Of a DNA stretch of 64,000 nucleotides, positions 17,475-26,042 are shown one piece after another (the stretch's first letter is position 1; every line of letters starts with the position of its first letter). The notes under the pieces were generated by a model that saw only the letters and a program-made list of their open reading frames with translations, had not been told where the DNA came from and ran no database searches. The stretch covers positions 2,051,501 through 2,115,500 of the forward strand of contig NZ_CP041253.1 of assembly GCF_006575665.1 (NCBI RefSeq), given 5' to 3'. The position numbers and the translations under genes were made by a program. Source of the DNA: Echinicola soli. GTDB lineage: Bacteria; Bacteroidota; Bacteroidia; Cytophagales; Cyclobacteriaceae.

Positions 17475-18075
17475 ATTAATAGTTGGTTTACTGGATCAGT
17501 ACCAAGCCTAATGCCAAGAGCCATAAGGAATAAAAAAATCCTGTAAAACGCCCTGTTTGAAGCATTAAGAGCTGTGATGGGAGGAAATGGTAAGTTGGTC
17601 TTATGAAATAAAGGTTGGTTTTGTGGTGGTTATGGATAATGTGTGGAGCATTTTTTTAGTGAGATTAGGCGGGTTTTGTGTCAGAATAGAACATTCGAGT
17701 GTTCGAAATAGTACAGTTGTTAAGGACTAATAGGGTGAAGTTCAGTTAGGTGAGAAAGAAAAAAATATTTTTTTCAATTTATTTTTAAATAGCAATACAA
17801 TAATTTCAGGTCAGCTAAAGGCTTGAAAATTGGAAAAAGCTGTATTGTTTCCGATCATTTGTCCGAACACCTTGTTGATTTTGATACACTTTTGGCGTTG
17901 ATATCCGATGCCAATAGCTTCTGTTTAGAGTTTTTTTAATGTTTTGATAATCTTTTGGATAGCGATTTTGGCCATGCCAAAGTAAGAAAAATGGTTGTGG
18001 TATGCGATTGGTGTATAGGGAAGTACAAACGCAATCAAATTTTAAAAACTTACAATTAACATAACAAATACCGTC
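17475..18075. other. 600-base gap, A/T-rich, with one palindromic site
   Basis: No gene is recognisable. GAACATTCGAGTGTTC (17689-17704) is a 16-base imperfect palindrome (arms GAACA / TGTTC) that could bind a regulator. The start codon at 18076 is preceded by an A-rich leader; I do not find a good TTTG/TAnnTTTG pair for it. Confidence 0.4.
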
Positions 18076-18672
18076 ATGAAAGCATTATTCACATCCGTTT
18101 TTGTATTAGGAATGATTTTCCTTGCCAATGCATCAGCTAATCCCGATACTTTGGCAAAAAAAGAAAGTTTAATGGCCAATACCATGGTAGAAGCCACTGA
18201 TAAACATATAGCTGTTACATTAGGTGCCCCGGTTGGTAAGGTGAAGATCTTCATCTTGAATGAAGATAATAAGATTTTGGCTGTCAACAGGTACAGGGCA
18301 AACCAAGCATTGAAAATACCTTATAACCTGGACGACCTTCCTGAAGGAGCGTATAAGATCAAGATTAAAACAAAAGAGGAGGAGATTACTTATGAGGTGA
18401 TGACGGAGGACAAAAAAGTGGTAATGGACATGCCGATCGTGGCTTATGGCAAAGCGAGTGATCAAAACACCATCAACCTAAAAGTGCTTGGCATCGAAGT
18501 GCCTGGTACCCATGTGGATATATTCGACGAATCCAATTTGCGCATCGCTTCGGACGAAGTCAATGTGGAAGAAGGGTTTGAGCGAAACTATAGATTTACC
18601 AATAGAAAAGTAGAAGGTCTTTATGTGCGGATAAAGGATGCCCAAGGAAGAAAGAAATACATTTATTTCTAA
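18076..18672 (+). CDS. Secreted protein with two Ig-like repeats (distant third paralogue)
   Basis: 198 residues with a signal peptide (MKALFTSVFVLGMIFLANASA). The same two-unit plan is kept: KHIAVTLGAPVGKVKIFILN with YNLDDLPEGAYKIKIKT, and NTINLKVLGIEVPGTHVDIFD with YVRIKDAQGRKKYIYF. The sequence is far less similar to the 14836/16101 pair than those are to each other, and the conserved promoter boxes are missing, so this is an older relative under different control. A terminator follows at 18704. Function unknown. Confidence 0.75.
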   Translation: MKALFTSVFVLGMIFLANASANPDTLAKKESLMANTMVEATDKHIAVTLGAPVGKVKIFILNEDNKILAVNRYRANQALKIPYNLDDLPEGAYKIKIKTKEEEITYEVMTEDKKVVMDMPIVAYGKASDQNTINLKVLGIEVPGTHVDIFDESNLRIASDEVNVEEGFERNYRFTNRKVEGLYVRIKDAQGRKKYIYF

Positions 18673-18703
18673 TATTCCACCAATTAGCATAGGTTTGGGC
18701 ATG

Positions 18704-18735
18704 GGGCTGTCAATACGTGACAGCCCTTTTTCTTT
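18704..18735 (+). terminator. Rho-independent terminator
   Basis: Stem GGGCTGTCA / TGACAGCCC with loop ATACG, followed by a T-rich run, 31 bases after the stop at 18672. Confidence 0.9.
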
Positions 18736-18839
18736 TTTTGTCAAAAATAAAATGTCCTTTGATCTATAGCTAAAACCATGAAGTCTCAAAGACAGCAAAG
18801 AGTTGTGGCTGATTTTTTTTTGAAATGAAGGATGTAGGT

Positions 18840-19886
18840 TTATGCTTTCATCCTTAATTGACTACTGTATTCTTTTACGGTATTGATAAACACCTTCACT
18901 TTTTCGGGATCGATATCAGGGTAAACGCCATGGCCAAGGTTGGCGATATGCCTTCCGGTACCGAATTGGTCCAGCATTCTTTTGGTGGCGGCTTCCACTT
19001 CTGCTGCTGAGCCATATAGGGCAGCTGGATCCAAGTTGCCTTGGAGGGTTTTCTGGTCGCCAATGAGCCTTCTGGATTCGGCAATGCCCATGTTCCAGTC
19101 GAGGCCGATGGTTTCACAGTTCAGTTTTGCCATTTCCTCTCGTGCGAAGAAAGCGCCTTTGGCAAATACCGTTACAGGTACTTCCGTAATGGCGTCGCAG
19201 ATTTCGGAGATATATTTTAGTGCGTATTTTTGATAATGGTCCGGCGGTAGGATACCTGCCCAGCTGTCAAAAATCTGTACAATGTCCGCTCCAGCGGCTA
19301 TTTGCGCCTTGAGGTAGTTAATGGTGGATTTCGTGATCATGTCCAGCAGGCGTTCTGACAGTACCGGTTCCTGATACAGCATGGCCCTGGATTTGGAGAA
19401 GGTCTTGCTTCCTGATCCCTCGACCATATAGGCAAAGATCGTCCAAGGTGCGCCTGCAAATCCGATCAAAGGCACACGTCCGTTCAGGGCTTTTTTGGTG
19501 ATCTTGATGGCTTCGATGACATAGCTAAGGTCATCCACTCCATCTGCAATTCTCAGTTTGTTGAGGTCTTCTGCTGAAGAAACGGTGTTGGGGAATTTTG
19601 GCCCCTGCTTTTCGATCATTTCATAGGGCAGCCCCATGGCTTCCGGAATGACCAGTATGTCCGAAAAAATAATGGCTGCATCCACTCCCAGCAAGTCCAC
19701 CGGCTGCAGGGTGACTTCTGCTGCCAGCGCTGGTGTCTGGGCGAGTTCGATAAAGCCACTTACGCTGCTTCGTACTTCCCGGTATTCGGGCAAAATCCTT
19801 CCGGCCTGACGCATCAGCCAAACAGGGGTGCGTTCCACCTGCTCGCCGCGGGCCGCTCTCAATAACAAGTCGTTCTTCAATTGCAT
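18840..19886 (-). CDS. hemE: Uroporphyrinogen decarboxylase
   Basis: Converts uroporphyrinogen III to coproporphyrinogen III in haem synthesis, in the cytosol. 348 residues, typical length. The N-terminal signature [19 protein letters not shown] (residues 19-37) holds the substrate-binding arginines. The second signature [16 protein letters not shown] lies near residue 143, and a C-terminal [16 protein letters not shown] closes the barrel. A -7-like TATCTTTG (19898-19891 on the minus strand) lies only four bases before the ATG, so the transcript would be nearly leaderless. hemC of the same pathway is at 38723, far away and on the other strand. Confidence 0.97.
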   Translation of the reverse strand: MQLKNDLLLRAARGEQVERTPVWLMRQAGRILPEYREVRSSVSGFIELAQTPALAAEVTLQPVDLLGVDAAIIFSDILVIPEAMGLPYEMIEKQGPKFPNTVSSAEDLNKLRIADGVDDLSYVIEAIKITKKALNGRVPLIGFAGAPWTIFAYMVEGSGSKTFSKSRAMLYQEPVLSERLLDMITKSTINYLKAQIAAGADIVQIFDSWAGILPPDHYQKYALKYISEICDAITEVPVTVFAKGAFFAREEMAKLNCETIGLDWNMGIAESRRLIGDQKTLQGNLDPAALYGSAAEVEAATKRMLDQFGTGRHIANLGHGVYPDIDPEKVKVFINTVKEYSSQLRMKA

Positions 19887-19890
19887 GGCG

Positions 19891-19922
19891 CAAAGATAGT
19901 TGATTGCGCTAAATTATACGAA
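19891..19922 (-). promoter_or_regulatory. Promoter candidate for hemE
   Basis: On the minus strand a weak TTCG, 20 bases and TATCTTTG end four bases before the hemE ATG. The -7 match is perfect, the -33 match is poor. Confidence 0.45.
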
Positions 19923-20031
19923 CTGTATTGGGGAAATGGATGTAGGCTTTTATTCTAGTTCAAAAAAACTTTGCGCCTTCGGGTCTTTGCGGCATTATTT
20001 CGATTACATATGAGATGCTAAACGATTGGGA

Positions 20032-20063
20032 TAAAAAAAGCCACCGAAATTTCTTCCGGTGGC
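20032..20063 (-). terminator. Rho-independent terminator (minus strand)
   Basis: AGCCACCG / CGGTGGCT stem followed on the minus strand by seven T, just downstream of the stop at 20086. Confidence 0.88.
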
Positions 20064-20085
20064 TATAGTGATATAATTTTCAGTT

Positions 20086-20634
20086 TTATTTTTGAATTTT
20101 TACGAAGTCACTTTCTTCGATGTTTAAGTATTCCATGGTATCATCATAATCTGAGAAATCCATTCTTCCACTCGCAGATAATAAATCAGCAGGAACAATT
20201 ACAACCCGGAACAGGATATTATCTGTCCAATGAGGCGTCAATTGATTAAAGTCAATAGGGGAATTATCCAAGAATATACTGAAATCATTCGGTGAATAAT
20301 CAAAGTTATAGACTAAAACGCCCTCTTCTAAATAAAAAGTCTGAGGTAATAATCTCCAGGCATAGAACTCTGAATCCACTGGTGATGCTTCATACATATA
20401 TATTAAGACTGCATCACCATCAAACAGTGTCCCTCCAAAGTCTTCAAAGTTAAAAATATCGATATAATCGTTTTCTGAATTAAAGGATATTTCAACCTCG
20501 TAAGCGTCTCCTACGATATTTACACCTGGCTCGCCCTGTGGGCCTGGAGGTCCTTCACAGCCTTGGATCATAAAGGCGGAAGCAACAAACAAAAGCAAAA
20601 ATAGTTTTCTCATATCTGAGGGGTTTAGTTTCAC
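20086..20634 (-). CDS. Small lipoprotein with a collagen-like start
   Basis: 182 residues with lipobox IQGC (Cys about 26), followed at once by a short collagen-like stretch (EGPPGPQGEPG) and then an acidic, aromatic beta-rich domain. Bacteroidota carry many such 'GPPGPxGE' lipoproteins of about this size; their role is not known. Own terminator at 20032. The first Met gives MKLNPSDMRKLFLLL; Met8 (MRKLFLLLF, 20613) may be the true start, as it places the signal peptide at the N-terminus. Confidence 0.7.
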   Translation of the reverse strand: MKLNPSDMRKLFLLLFVASAFMIQGCEGPPGPQGEPGVNIVGDAYEVEISFNSENDYIDIFNFEDFGGTLFDGDAVLIYMYEASPVDSEFYAWRLLPQTFYLEEGVLVYNFDYSPNDFSIFLDNSPIDFNQLTPHWTDNILFRVVIVPADLLSASGRMDFSDYDDTMEYLNIEESDFVKIQK

Positions 20635-20738
20635 GATATTCTTATTAGACGGTCAATTCGGAAATATGTTTTATATCACCCGAAAAGATCGGCCATAAAT
20701 TTTATTTCTCCAAAATCATACCAAAAAGTACAAAGCCA

Positions 20739-21257
20739 CTATTTCTTCTTGGCAATTGGTGCCCAGACTTGGACATGGTCTTCATGGAGCAAGCGATCGA
20801 TGAAGATGCCGGTTAGGGTGAGGTGGTTTTCCTCGGCAAAAGCTTGCATGTCTTCTTTGATGGTTTCTGGTCGTGGCATGACCCATTTGTTATACCTTAG
20901 ATCGGCCACTAGGAATTGATTTTCCGGGAATACTTTTTCTTCCCAATCTGCCTCGATCCTGTCATTTGCTTGGTCCAGCCCCACGAAGACTTTCATGGTG
21001 TCCAGTTTGCCGGCAGGCTCCACGTAATATATGGTGTGCAAGGTGGCTTCAGCTTCTTCGGCTAAGGCTGCCTCTATCTTTTGGAAGGTGGTTTTTAGTC
21101 CTTTGTCTTGAGGCGTGCCCCTATAGGTGAGTCCATAAAGTTGAATGGATTCCCCTTGCTTTACTTCAATGGGATAGTCCTTAAAACCACCCAAATAAGC
21201 AAAGGCGACAAACCCCAATACGGCCAGTATACTGATGATGATTACCGTTTTCTTCAT
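20739..21257 (-). CDS. Membrane-anchored GyrI-like (effector-binding-like) protein
   Basis: 172 residues with one N-terminal TM segment (about 3-24) and a soluble domain. The part from TLHTIYYVEPAG to the end, ENQFLVADLRYNKW and finally HVQVWAPI, resembles the C-terminal strand of GyrI/AraC effector-binding domains, which often end in 'xxVxIPI'. No DNA-binding domain is present. It may bind a small ligand at the outer face of the inner membrane. The assignment is from pattern only. The upstream region carries 19-bp tandem repeats and a REP-like element. Confidence 0.6.
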   Translation of the reverse strand: MKKTVIIISILAVLGFVAFAYLGGFKDYPIEVKQGESIQLYGLTYRGTPQDKGLKTTFQKIEAALAEEAEATLHTIYYVEPAGKLDTMKVFVGLDQANDRIEADWEEKVFPENQFLVADLRYNKWVMPRPETIKEDMQAFAEENHLTLTGIFIDRLLHEDHVQVWAPIAKKK

Positions 21258-21298
21258 TTTCTGATTCCTTGATTGCCCTTGGTCTTATTGCGTCAGAG

Positions 21299-21344
21299 AC
21301 AAGCCTGCTTGGTGTAGACAAGCTTGCTTGGTATAGACAAGCTA
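21299..21344. repeat. Tandem 19-bp repeat, 2.4 copies
   Basis: Two units, ACAAGCCTGCTTGGTGTAG (21299-21317) and ACAAGCTTGCTTGGTATAG (21318-21336), then a partial third. It lies in the gap between two minus-strand genes, next to the REP-like element at 21344. Confidence 0.75.
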
Positions 21345-21488
21345 AATGTTTCTCAGTGCTGGAGCGAAGCCCCTGCACAACGTTTATCTCAAGACTATCT
21401 TTTTTTTGAGTTAAAATCATCCCACCTAACCTCCCCGCCGCGGCAGGGAGGAACGTGTCTCAATACTCATATCTCACTACTTGATACT
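21344..21488 (-). repeat. Distant relative of the RAYT-flanking repeat, opposite orientation
   Basis: On the minus strand the order is AGTATCAAGTAGTGAGATAT box (21488 back to 21458), a G/C palindrome GCCGCGGC (about 21436-21443), then a core ending in GAGAAACATTT (21390-21344). This is the same order as 4795-4920. In the core hairpin the arms changed from TACCGG/CCGGTA to TGCTGG/CCTGCA: the middle A-T pair became G-C on both sides, so that pairing is kept. This supports a REP element family moved in trans. Confidence 0.7.
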
Positions 21489-22068
21489 AAAAATGGTATC
21501 TGGCGCCAATGCCGCCTTGTAGCTTGACGTGGCCAGGGCGATCAGCGATTTCCATCATAAGCCCCAGTTCTGCGAAGACACTGACCGGTTGGTCTTCGAA
21601 ATAATATTCTCCACCACCAAATACTTCGAGGCCAAAGTCAATATTGTCCTTGCTTTCGTACAAGACGGCAGGAACATCCGCTGTTTGTTGGTAAGCATAT
21701 TCGACATTGATGCTTCTCAGCTGTAAGCCTGCGCCACCAAAGGCCAAAAGCGTACCTTCTGTAATGTCAAATTCAGCCGTAATATCTTCATGGTAAGCCA
21801 CCCGGCCATTGAGGGAAATGCCTCCTCCGGCGCTGTGGTTAAGGTAAAAGGCACCAGGTGAAGGTCTGTTATTGTCGAAGACCTTTCGGTAATAGGCGGA
21901 ACTATTCGCACTACCTCGGCCAATCATTCCTTCAAAGGAAACTTTGTCATCGAGAAAGGTTTTGTACGTGATGCTGATGGGTTCGCCAATCCTCAAGCCG
22001 ATGGATTGTTCCTGTGCAAATGCCGCAATCGGCAGGCTAAAGATAAACAATAGCAGGATCTTTTTCAT
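21487..22068 (-). CDS. Small outer-membrane beta-barrel protein
   Basis: 193 residues with a signal peptide (MKKILLLFIFSLPIAAFAQ) and alternating hydrophobic strands ending in GIGARYHF, a C-terminal Phe typical of outer-membrane barrels. About eight strands can be counted by eye. The closest type is the small 'outer membrane beta-barrel' group of Bacteroidota. Its stop codon overlaps the edge of the repeat that ends at 21488. Function unknown. Confidence 0.72.
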   Translation of the reverse strand: MKKILLLFIFSLPIAAFAQEQSIGLRIGEPISITYKTFLDDKVSFEGMIGRGSANSSAYYRKVFDNNRPSPGAFYLNHSAGGGISLNGRVAYHEDITAEFDITEGTLLAFGGAGLQLRSINVEYAYQQTADVPAVLYESKDNIDFGLEVFGGGEYYFEDQPVSVFAELGLMMEIADRPGHVKLQGGIGARYHF

Positions 22069-22628
22069 GTGTTGATATTTACGTGTTTTGCCGTGGTTTT
22101 ACGTTAGAACGGCGCAAAATTAAGGCCTATTATGGAAAGGTCTATTTTTCGTACAGGTAATTTTTAGTTTAGGCTTCAATTATATTTCGAACTACTGACG
22201 TCCGACTAAATTTCAAATATGATCAAAAACTGTCTTTAAATAGAAATTTGAGGGTTTTTATTCCAATTCCTAAAATGCCCCCATCCCCTAAAGGGGAGCT
22301 TTAGAAAGGCCCCTTTAGGGAATTTAGGGGTGAAAACAGTTGGTTTTTTTTCAATTTGACGATTGTTTTCTCGGATGCCGGTAATTTCGAGCCGATAAGT
22401 TTTTACTTTTTCCAAACTTTTTCATATTGCTTACTGGCCGTCTTATTGAAGGGGAATTAGGAACAACCTCCAGTGTCTGGGGTCGGGATTGCTCCAGAGG
22501 AATGTCTCAATGCTATTAAGCTAAGAGAGAAACCATCATCTAGAACGTAGAACAAGAACGTCATTGCGATGACCAGAAGGAAGAAGCAATCTCCAAACCT
22601 CCAGACCTTTCAACTTTTAAACCTGAAA
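22069..22628. other. 560-base gap with two dispersed-repeat types
   Basis: CCCCTAAAGGGG (22285-22296), CCCCTTTAGGG (22310-22320) and TTAGGGG (22324-22330) form a nested palindromic element. A second element around 22559-22594 has CGTCATTGCGATGACC and AAGCAATCTCC, similar to a 'CGTCATTGCGAGG ... AAGCAATCT' repeat common in many bacterial genomes. I see no gene. Confidence 0.6.
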
Positions 22629-24404
22629 CTACTCGCTCACCATCGACTTCAGCTGCATCTGGTGGAGCTGGGCATAATACCCCTCTTTTTCGAGCAAGGC
22701 ATCGTGCGTGCCCATTTCCATGATTTCCCCTTTGTGCAATACGATGATATTGTGAGCTTTCTGGATGGTGGAGAGCCGGTGGGCGATGACGATAGAGGTC
22801 CTGCCTTTCATCATTTTTTCGATGGCACTCTGGATCAGCTCTTCAGTTTCGGTATCCACCGAGGAGGTGGCTTCGTCAAGAATGATGATTTCAGGATTGT
22901 ACACCATGGCACGGACGAAGGAAATCAGCTGACGCTGTCCTACTGATAGTGTAGCGCCACGTTCCATGACATTGTAATCCAGTCCTCCGGGAAGTCGCTC
23001 GATAAACTTCTTGGCCCCGACCAGTTCTGCGGCTTCCATTACTTGCTCTCGGGTAATGTCCGGATTTCCCAGGGTAATGTTAAAGTAGATCGTGTCAGAA
23101 AATAAGAAAACGTCCTGTAGAACCACCCCAATGTGTCGACGCAGGATTCCCAGTTCAAAATCCCTGATGTTTTTATCATCTACTTTTATGGTTCCTTTGT
23201 TGATTTCATAAAAACGGCTGATCAGGTTGATAATAGAGGATTTTCCTGCTCCAGTGGCCCCGACCAGCGCGACCGTTTCGCCGTGTTTGACCTTGAAGTT
23301 GATATCCCTCAGCACCCATTCCTCATCATTATAGGCAAACCAAACATTTTCAAGCTTGATATTGCCTTTGATCTTTTCAGGGGTATAATTGCCTTCATTG
23401 GCGATATGCTCATTGCTCTCCAATAACTTGAATATCCTGGAGGAGCTTACGACACCCATCTGCAAGGTGTTGAACCGGTCAGCCAGCATTCTGATTGGGC
23501 GGAAAAATAGCTGTAGGTACATGATGAAAGAAATCAATACGCCCACTTTTAAATCGAGCCCAAATACACCCGTGGCACCATACCAAACCACGAGACCTAT
23601 CCCCACTGCTTGGATAATTTCAGCTACTGGATAGTAAATGGCGTAATAGAGAACCGATTTGACATTGGCCTTTTTATGTTCTGTATTGATCGCGTCAAAT
23701 TTCTTGTATTCCCTGTCCTCGCGGTTAAATACCTGGACGATGTTCATGCCCGTAATATGCTCTTGCAAAAAGGAGTTGAGATTGGATACAGCATTTCTGA
23801 CCTCATTAAAGGCCACTTTTACCTTTTCCTTAAAGATATAAGTGGAAATGATCAGCAGCGGGAGGGTGCTCAGGCTGACCAGGGTGAGTTTCCAGTCCAC
23901 CCAGAACATCACGCCCAAAATGGTGAAAAGCTGAAGCAGGTCCCCGATAATGGCGGCCAAACCTTCGCTGAATACATTTGAAAGGGATTCGATGTCGGAG
24001 ATATTTCGGGTGACCAAGCGACCAATGGGGGTGTTGTCAAAGAACTTCAGGCGCATTTTGAGCAAATGCCGATAAAGCTTGACCCTGATGTCCCGAATGA
24101 TGACCTGGCCGATCCAGCCGGAAAGATATGTGTGCGCAAACTGGACCACCGCCTGCAAGATCAGTAGCCCGACCAACAGGTAAATGATGCGAAGCAAGCC
24201 TTCCTGATCACCAATGGCTATATGTTCGTCAATGGCTTTTTGGATGAATAACGGCTTAGTAGGGGCCAAAGCAGCCAAGGCCACTGTAAGGAAAATCAGA
24301 AAGAAGAACCGACCTCGGTAGGGTTTTACAAACTGATAAAGCTTACGAAGCACCTGGGTGTCGATGATGTCTCCGCTTTTTACATTTTCTTTTTCCAGAC
24401 TCAA
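22629..24404 (-). CDS. ABC exporter, fused membrane and ATPase domains (MsbA/MdlB-like)
   Basis: 591-residue half-transporter that would work as a homo- or heterodimer. Six TM segments (about 30-320) precede the nucleotide-binding domain. The Walker A is VGATGAGKSS, the signature is LSVGQRQL, and the Walker B is IIILDEATSSVD, with the H-loop in IVIAHRLSTI. It starts 13 bases after the truA stop and probably shares the truA promoter. A second exporter of the same class is at 51212; the two are not close relatives. Substrate is unknown. Confidence 0.94.
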   Translation of the reverse strand: MSLEKENVKSGDIIDTQVLRKLYQFVKPYRGRFFFLIFLTVALAALAPTKPLFIQKAIDEHIAIGDQEGLLRIIYLLVGLLILQAVVQFAHTYLSGWIGQVIIRDIRVKLYRHLLKMRLKFFDNTPIGRLVTRNISDIESLSNVFSEGLAAIIGDLLQLFTILGVMFWVDWKLTLVSLSTLPLLIISTYIFKEKVKVAFNEVRNAVSNLNSFLQEHITGMNIVQVFNREDREYKKFDAINTEHKKANVKSVLYYAIYYPVAEIIQAVGIGLVVWYGATGVFGLDLKVGVLISFIMYLQLFFRPIRMLADRFNTLQMGVVSSSRIFKLLESNEHIANEGNYTPEKIKGNIKLENVWFAYNDEEWVLRDINFKVKHGETVALVGATGAGKSSIINLISRFYEINKGTIKVDDKNIRDFELGILRRHIGVVLQDVFLFSDTIYFNITLGNPDITREQVMEAAELVGAKKFIERLPGGLDYNVMERGATLSVGQRQLISFVRAMVYNPEIIILDEATSSVDTETEELIQSAIEKMMKGRTSIVIAHRLSTIQKAHNIIVLHKGEIMEMGTHDALLEKEGYYAQLHQMQLKSMVSE

Positions 24405-24417
24405 AATCTACTGTCTT

Positions 24418-25173
24418 TTAGATGAATATTTCTTCCGGGTAGGTCACCCTACTGAGAAACAGGCCATGAGGAGGAGCAGCTATACCAGCCTTTCTCCTGT
24501 CTTGGCTGTCCAAAATCTGTTGAAAACCTAATATGTCCATTTGACCTTTGCCTATTTCCACCAATGTTCCGACAATGGCCCTGACCATGCCACGTAAAAA
24601 CCGATTGGCCGTTATATGGAATACCAAATGATGGTCTTTTTGTTCCCAAAAAGCTGATTTTATTTCACATTCAAAATGATTGACTTCCGTTTTTACTTTA
24701 CTGAAGCACTCAAAATCCCGATGCTGCAGGAGCAAAGCGGCCGATTTGTTCATATCGGTGACATCCAGCTTGTAAAAACAATGCCAGGACAATGTTTCTT
24801 CAAACGGATTTTTACGCAAAGAGATGTGGTATTCATAACTTCTCCATTCCGCATCGAAACGCGCATGTGCCTCCGGAAGCACTTCCCTGAGATCATAGGC
24901 ACTGATATCCTTTGGCAGGACCGCGTTGATTTTTTTGAGAAAAATATTTTTTTCCAGTTTGTCATTCCAGTCAAAATGCAGGAATTGCTGTTTGCCGTGC
25001 ACCCCCGTGTCGGTTCTTCCACTGCCCATGGTGGCGACTTCTTGGCGTAATATGGTTTGCAATGCCTTATTGATTGCCTCTTGTACCGTCAGGGCGTTGG
25101 GCTGGACCTGCCAGCCGTGATAGCGGGTGCCTTTGTAGGCCACCTCCATAAAATACCTTCTCATTGTCTCCAT
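24418..25173 (-). CDS. truA: tRNA pseudouridine(38-40) synthase
   Basis: Isomerises uridines 38-40 in the tRNA anticodon arm. 251 residues. The catalytic motif GSGRTDTGVHG is at residues 50-60 with Asp55. If translation begins at Met4 (25164) it becomes Asp52, the usual number in this family. The later motifs RFLRGMVRAIVGTLVEIGKG and RRKAGIAAPPHGLFL are intact. A strong promoter (TTG-N19-TATCTTTG, 25210-25181) lies so close that the first ATG would be at or near the 5' end of the message, which favours Met1 as leaderless or Met4. Confidence 0.96.
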   Translation of the reverse strand: METMRRYFMEVAYKGTRYHGWQVQPNALTVQEAINKALQTILRQEVATMGSGRTDTGVHGKQQFLHFDWNDKLEKNIFLKKINAVLPKDISAYDLREVLPEAHARFDAEWRSYEYHISLRKNPFEETLSWHCFYKLDVTDMNKSAALLLQHRDFECFSKVKTEVNHFECEIKSAFWEQKDHHLVFHITANRFLRGMVRAIVGTLVEIGKGQMDILGFQQILDSQDRRKAGIAAPPHGLFLSRVTYPEEIFI

Positions 25174-25180
25174 GAACGTA

Positions 25181-25210
25181 CAAAGATACTTGAATCAGGG
25201 TGGTTTCCAA
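25181..25210 (-). promoter_or_regulatory. Promoter of truA and the ABC exporter
   Basis: Minus strand: TTG (25210-25208), 19 bases, TATCTTTG (25188-25181), seven bases before the first ATG. The remaining bases of the gap 25174-25507 hold nothing I can identify. Confidence 0.65.
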
Positions 25211-25507
25211 TGAATGGCCAAGGTCAAAAAAACAGGAGGTACTTATGTTTGAAATGGCACATTACCCTAAAAAAGGGGTTGGATAATACCTTTACAGAAA
25301 CAAGACAATTGCTGGAAGATATTTCTGGTTCCGCTTATTTCCAATTAGCCACGAGTATTGCGTGAGAGATGAAAAACATCAGTGCTATACTGTAAGAAAT
25401 TCCATGTCTTACCTTTCCGGCATTTAAACCTTCCCAACCTTAAACTCTTGTTTCTTGCGATTATTCAAATTACCACCTTTCTTTGTCAAAAGTTTTAAAT
25501 CAAGACA

Positions 25508-25987
25508 ATGATACAACGCGTACAAACGATCTTTCTCCTTTTGGTGGCTGTGGCCATGTTACTGGAAACCTTCTTTCCCATCTGGACTCAGGTAAACCCT
25601 GATCAGACAGAAATGCTGAAATTGACAGCCTGGAATTTGACCCATACGGAGACCGCTTCAAGCAACGTCCTCGAACAGACAGGAACTTTTTATTTGGGAA
25701 TTTTGGCCTTTTTGGCGGCGATAATCGCGATCTATAGCCTCAGCCAATTTAAGAACCGGACTAAGCAGATGTTCCTGAATATGATCAATTCACTGGTGAT
25801 GGTGGTGAACCTTGGGCTCATTGTTTACCTGACTTATGTGGAGAATATGGAATTCAATGCTACCGCCAGTGGTGCTTTTATGATCGGTTTTTACTGCATT
25901 GTGGCAGCCATGATCTTCAATATTGTGGCCAACCGCTTTATCCGGAAGGATGAAATGCTGGTGAAATCAGTAGATCGTATTCGATAA
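25508..25987 (+). CDS. DUF4293 membrane protein
   Basis: 159 residues with four TM segments (about 5-25, 55-78, 85-108, 118-140) and the DUF4293 start MIQRVQTIFLLLVAVAM. It is a Bacteroidota family without known function. Transcribed alone and closed by a strong terminator hairpin at 26007. Confidence 0.85.
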   Translation: MIQRVQTIFLLLVAVAMLLETFFPIWTQVNPDQTEMLKLTAWNLTHTETASSNVLEQTGTFYLGILAFLAAIIAIYSLSQFKNRTKQMFLNMINSLVMVVNLGLIVYLTYVENMEFNATASGAFMIGFYCIVAAMIFNIVANRFIRKDEMLVKSVDRIR

Positions 25988-26006
25988 AACTTGAATGCCT
26001 TAAGGC

Positions 26007-26042
26007 AAAAAAGGAGATTGGCTTCATCTAGTCTCCTTTTTT
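26007..26042 (+). terminator. Rho-independent terminator
   Basis: AAAAAAGGAGA / TCTCCTTTTTT, 20 bases after the stop at 25987. It is symmetrical and could stop transcription in both directions. Confidence 0.85.

Noticed and set aside
20560..20634. Collagen-like structural protein
   Set aside because: Only about four GPP/GPQ/GEP triplets after the lipid cysteine; too short to form a collagen stalk.
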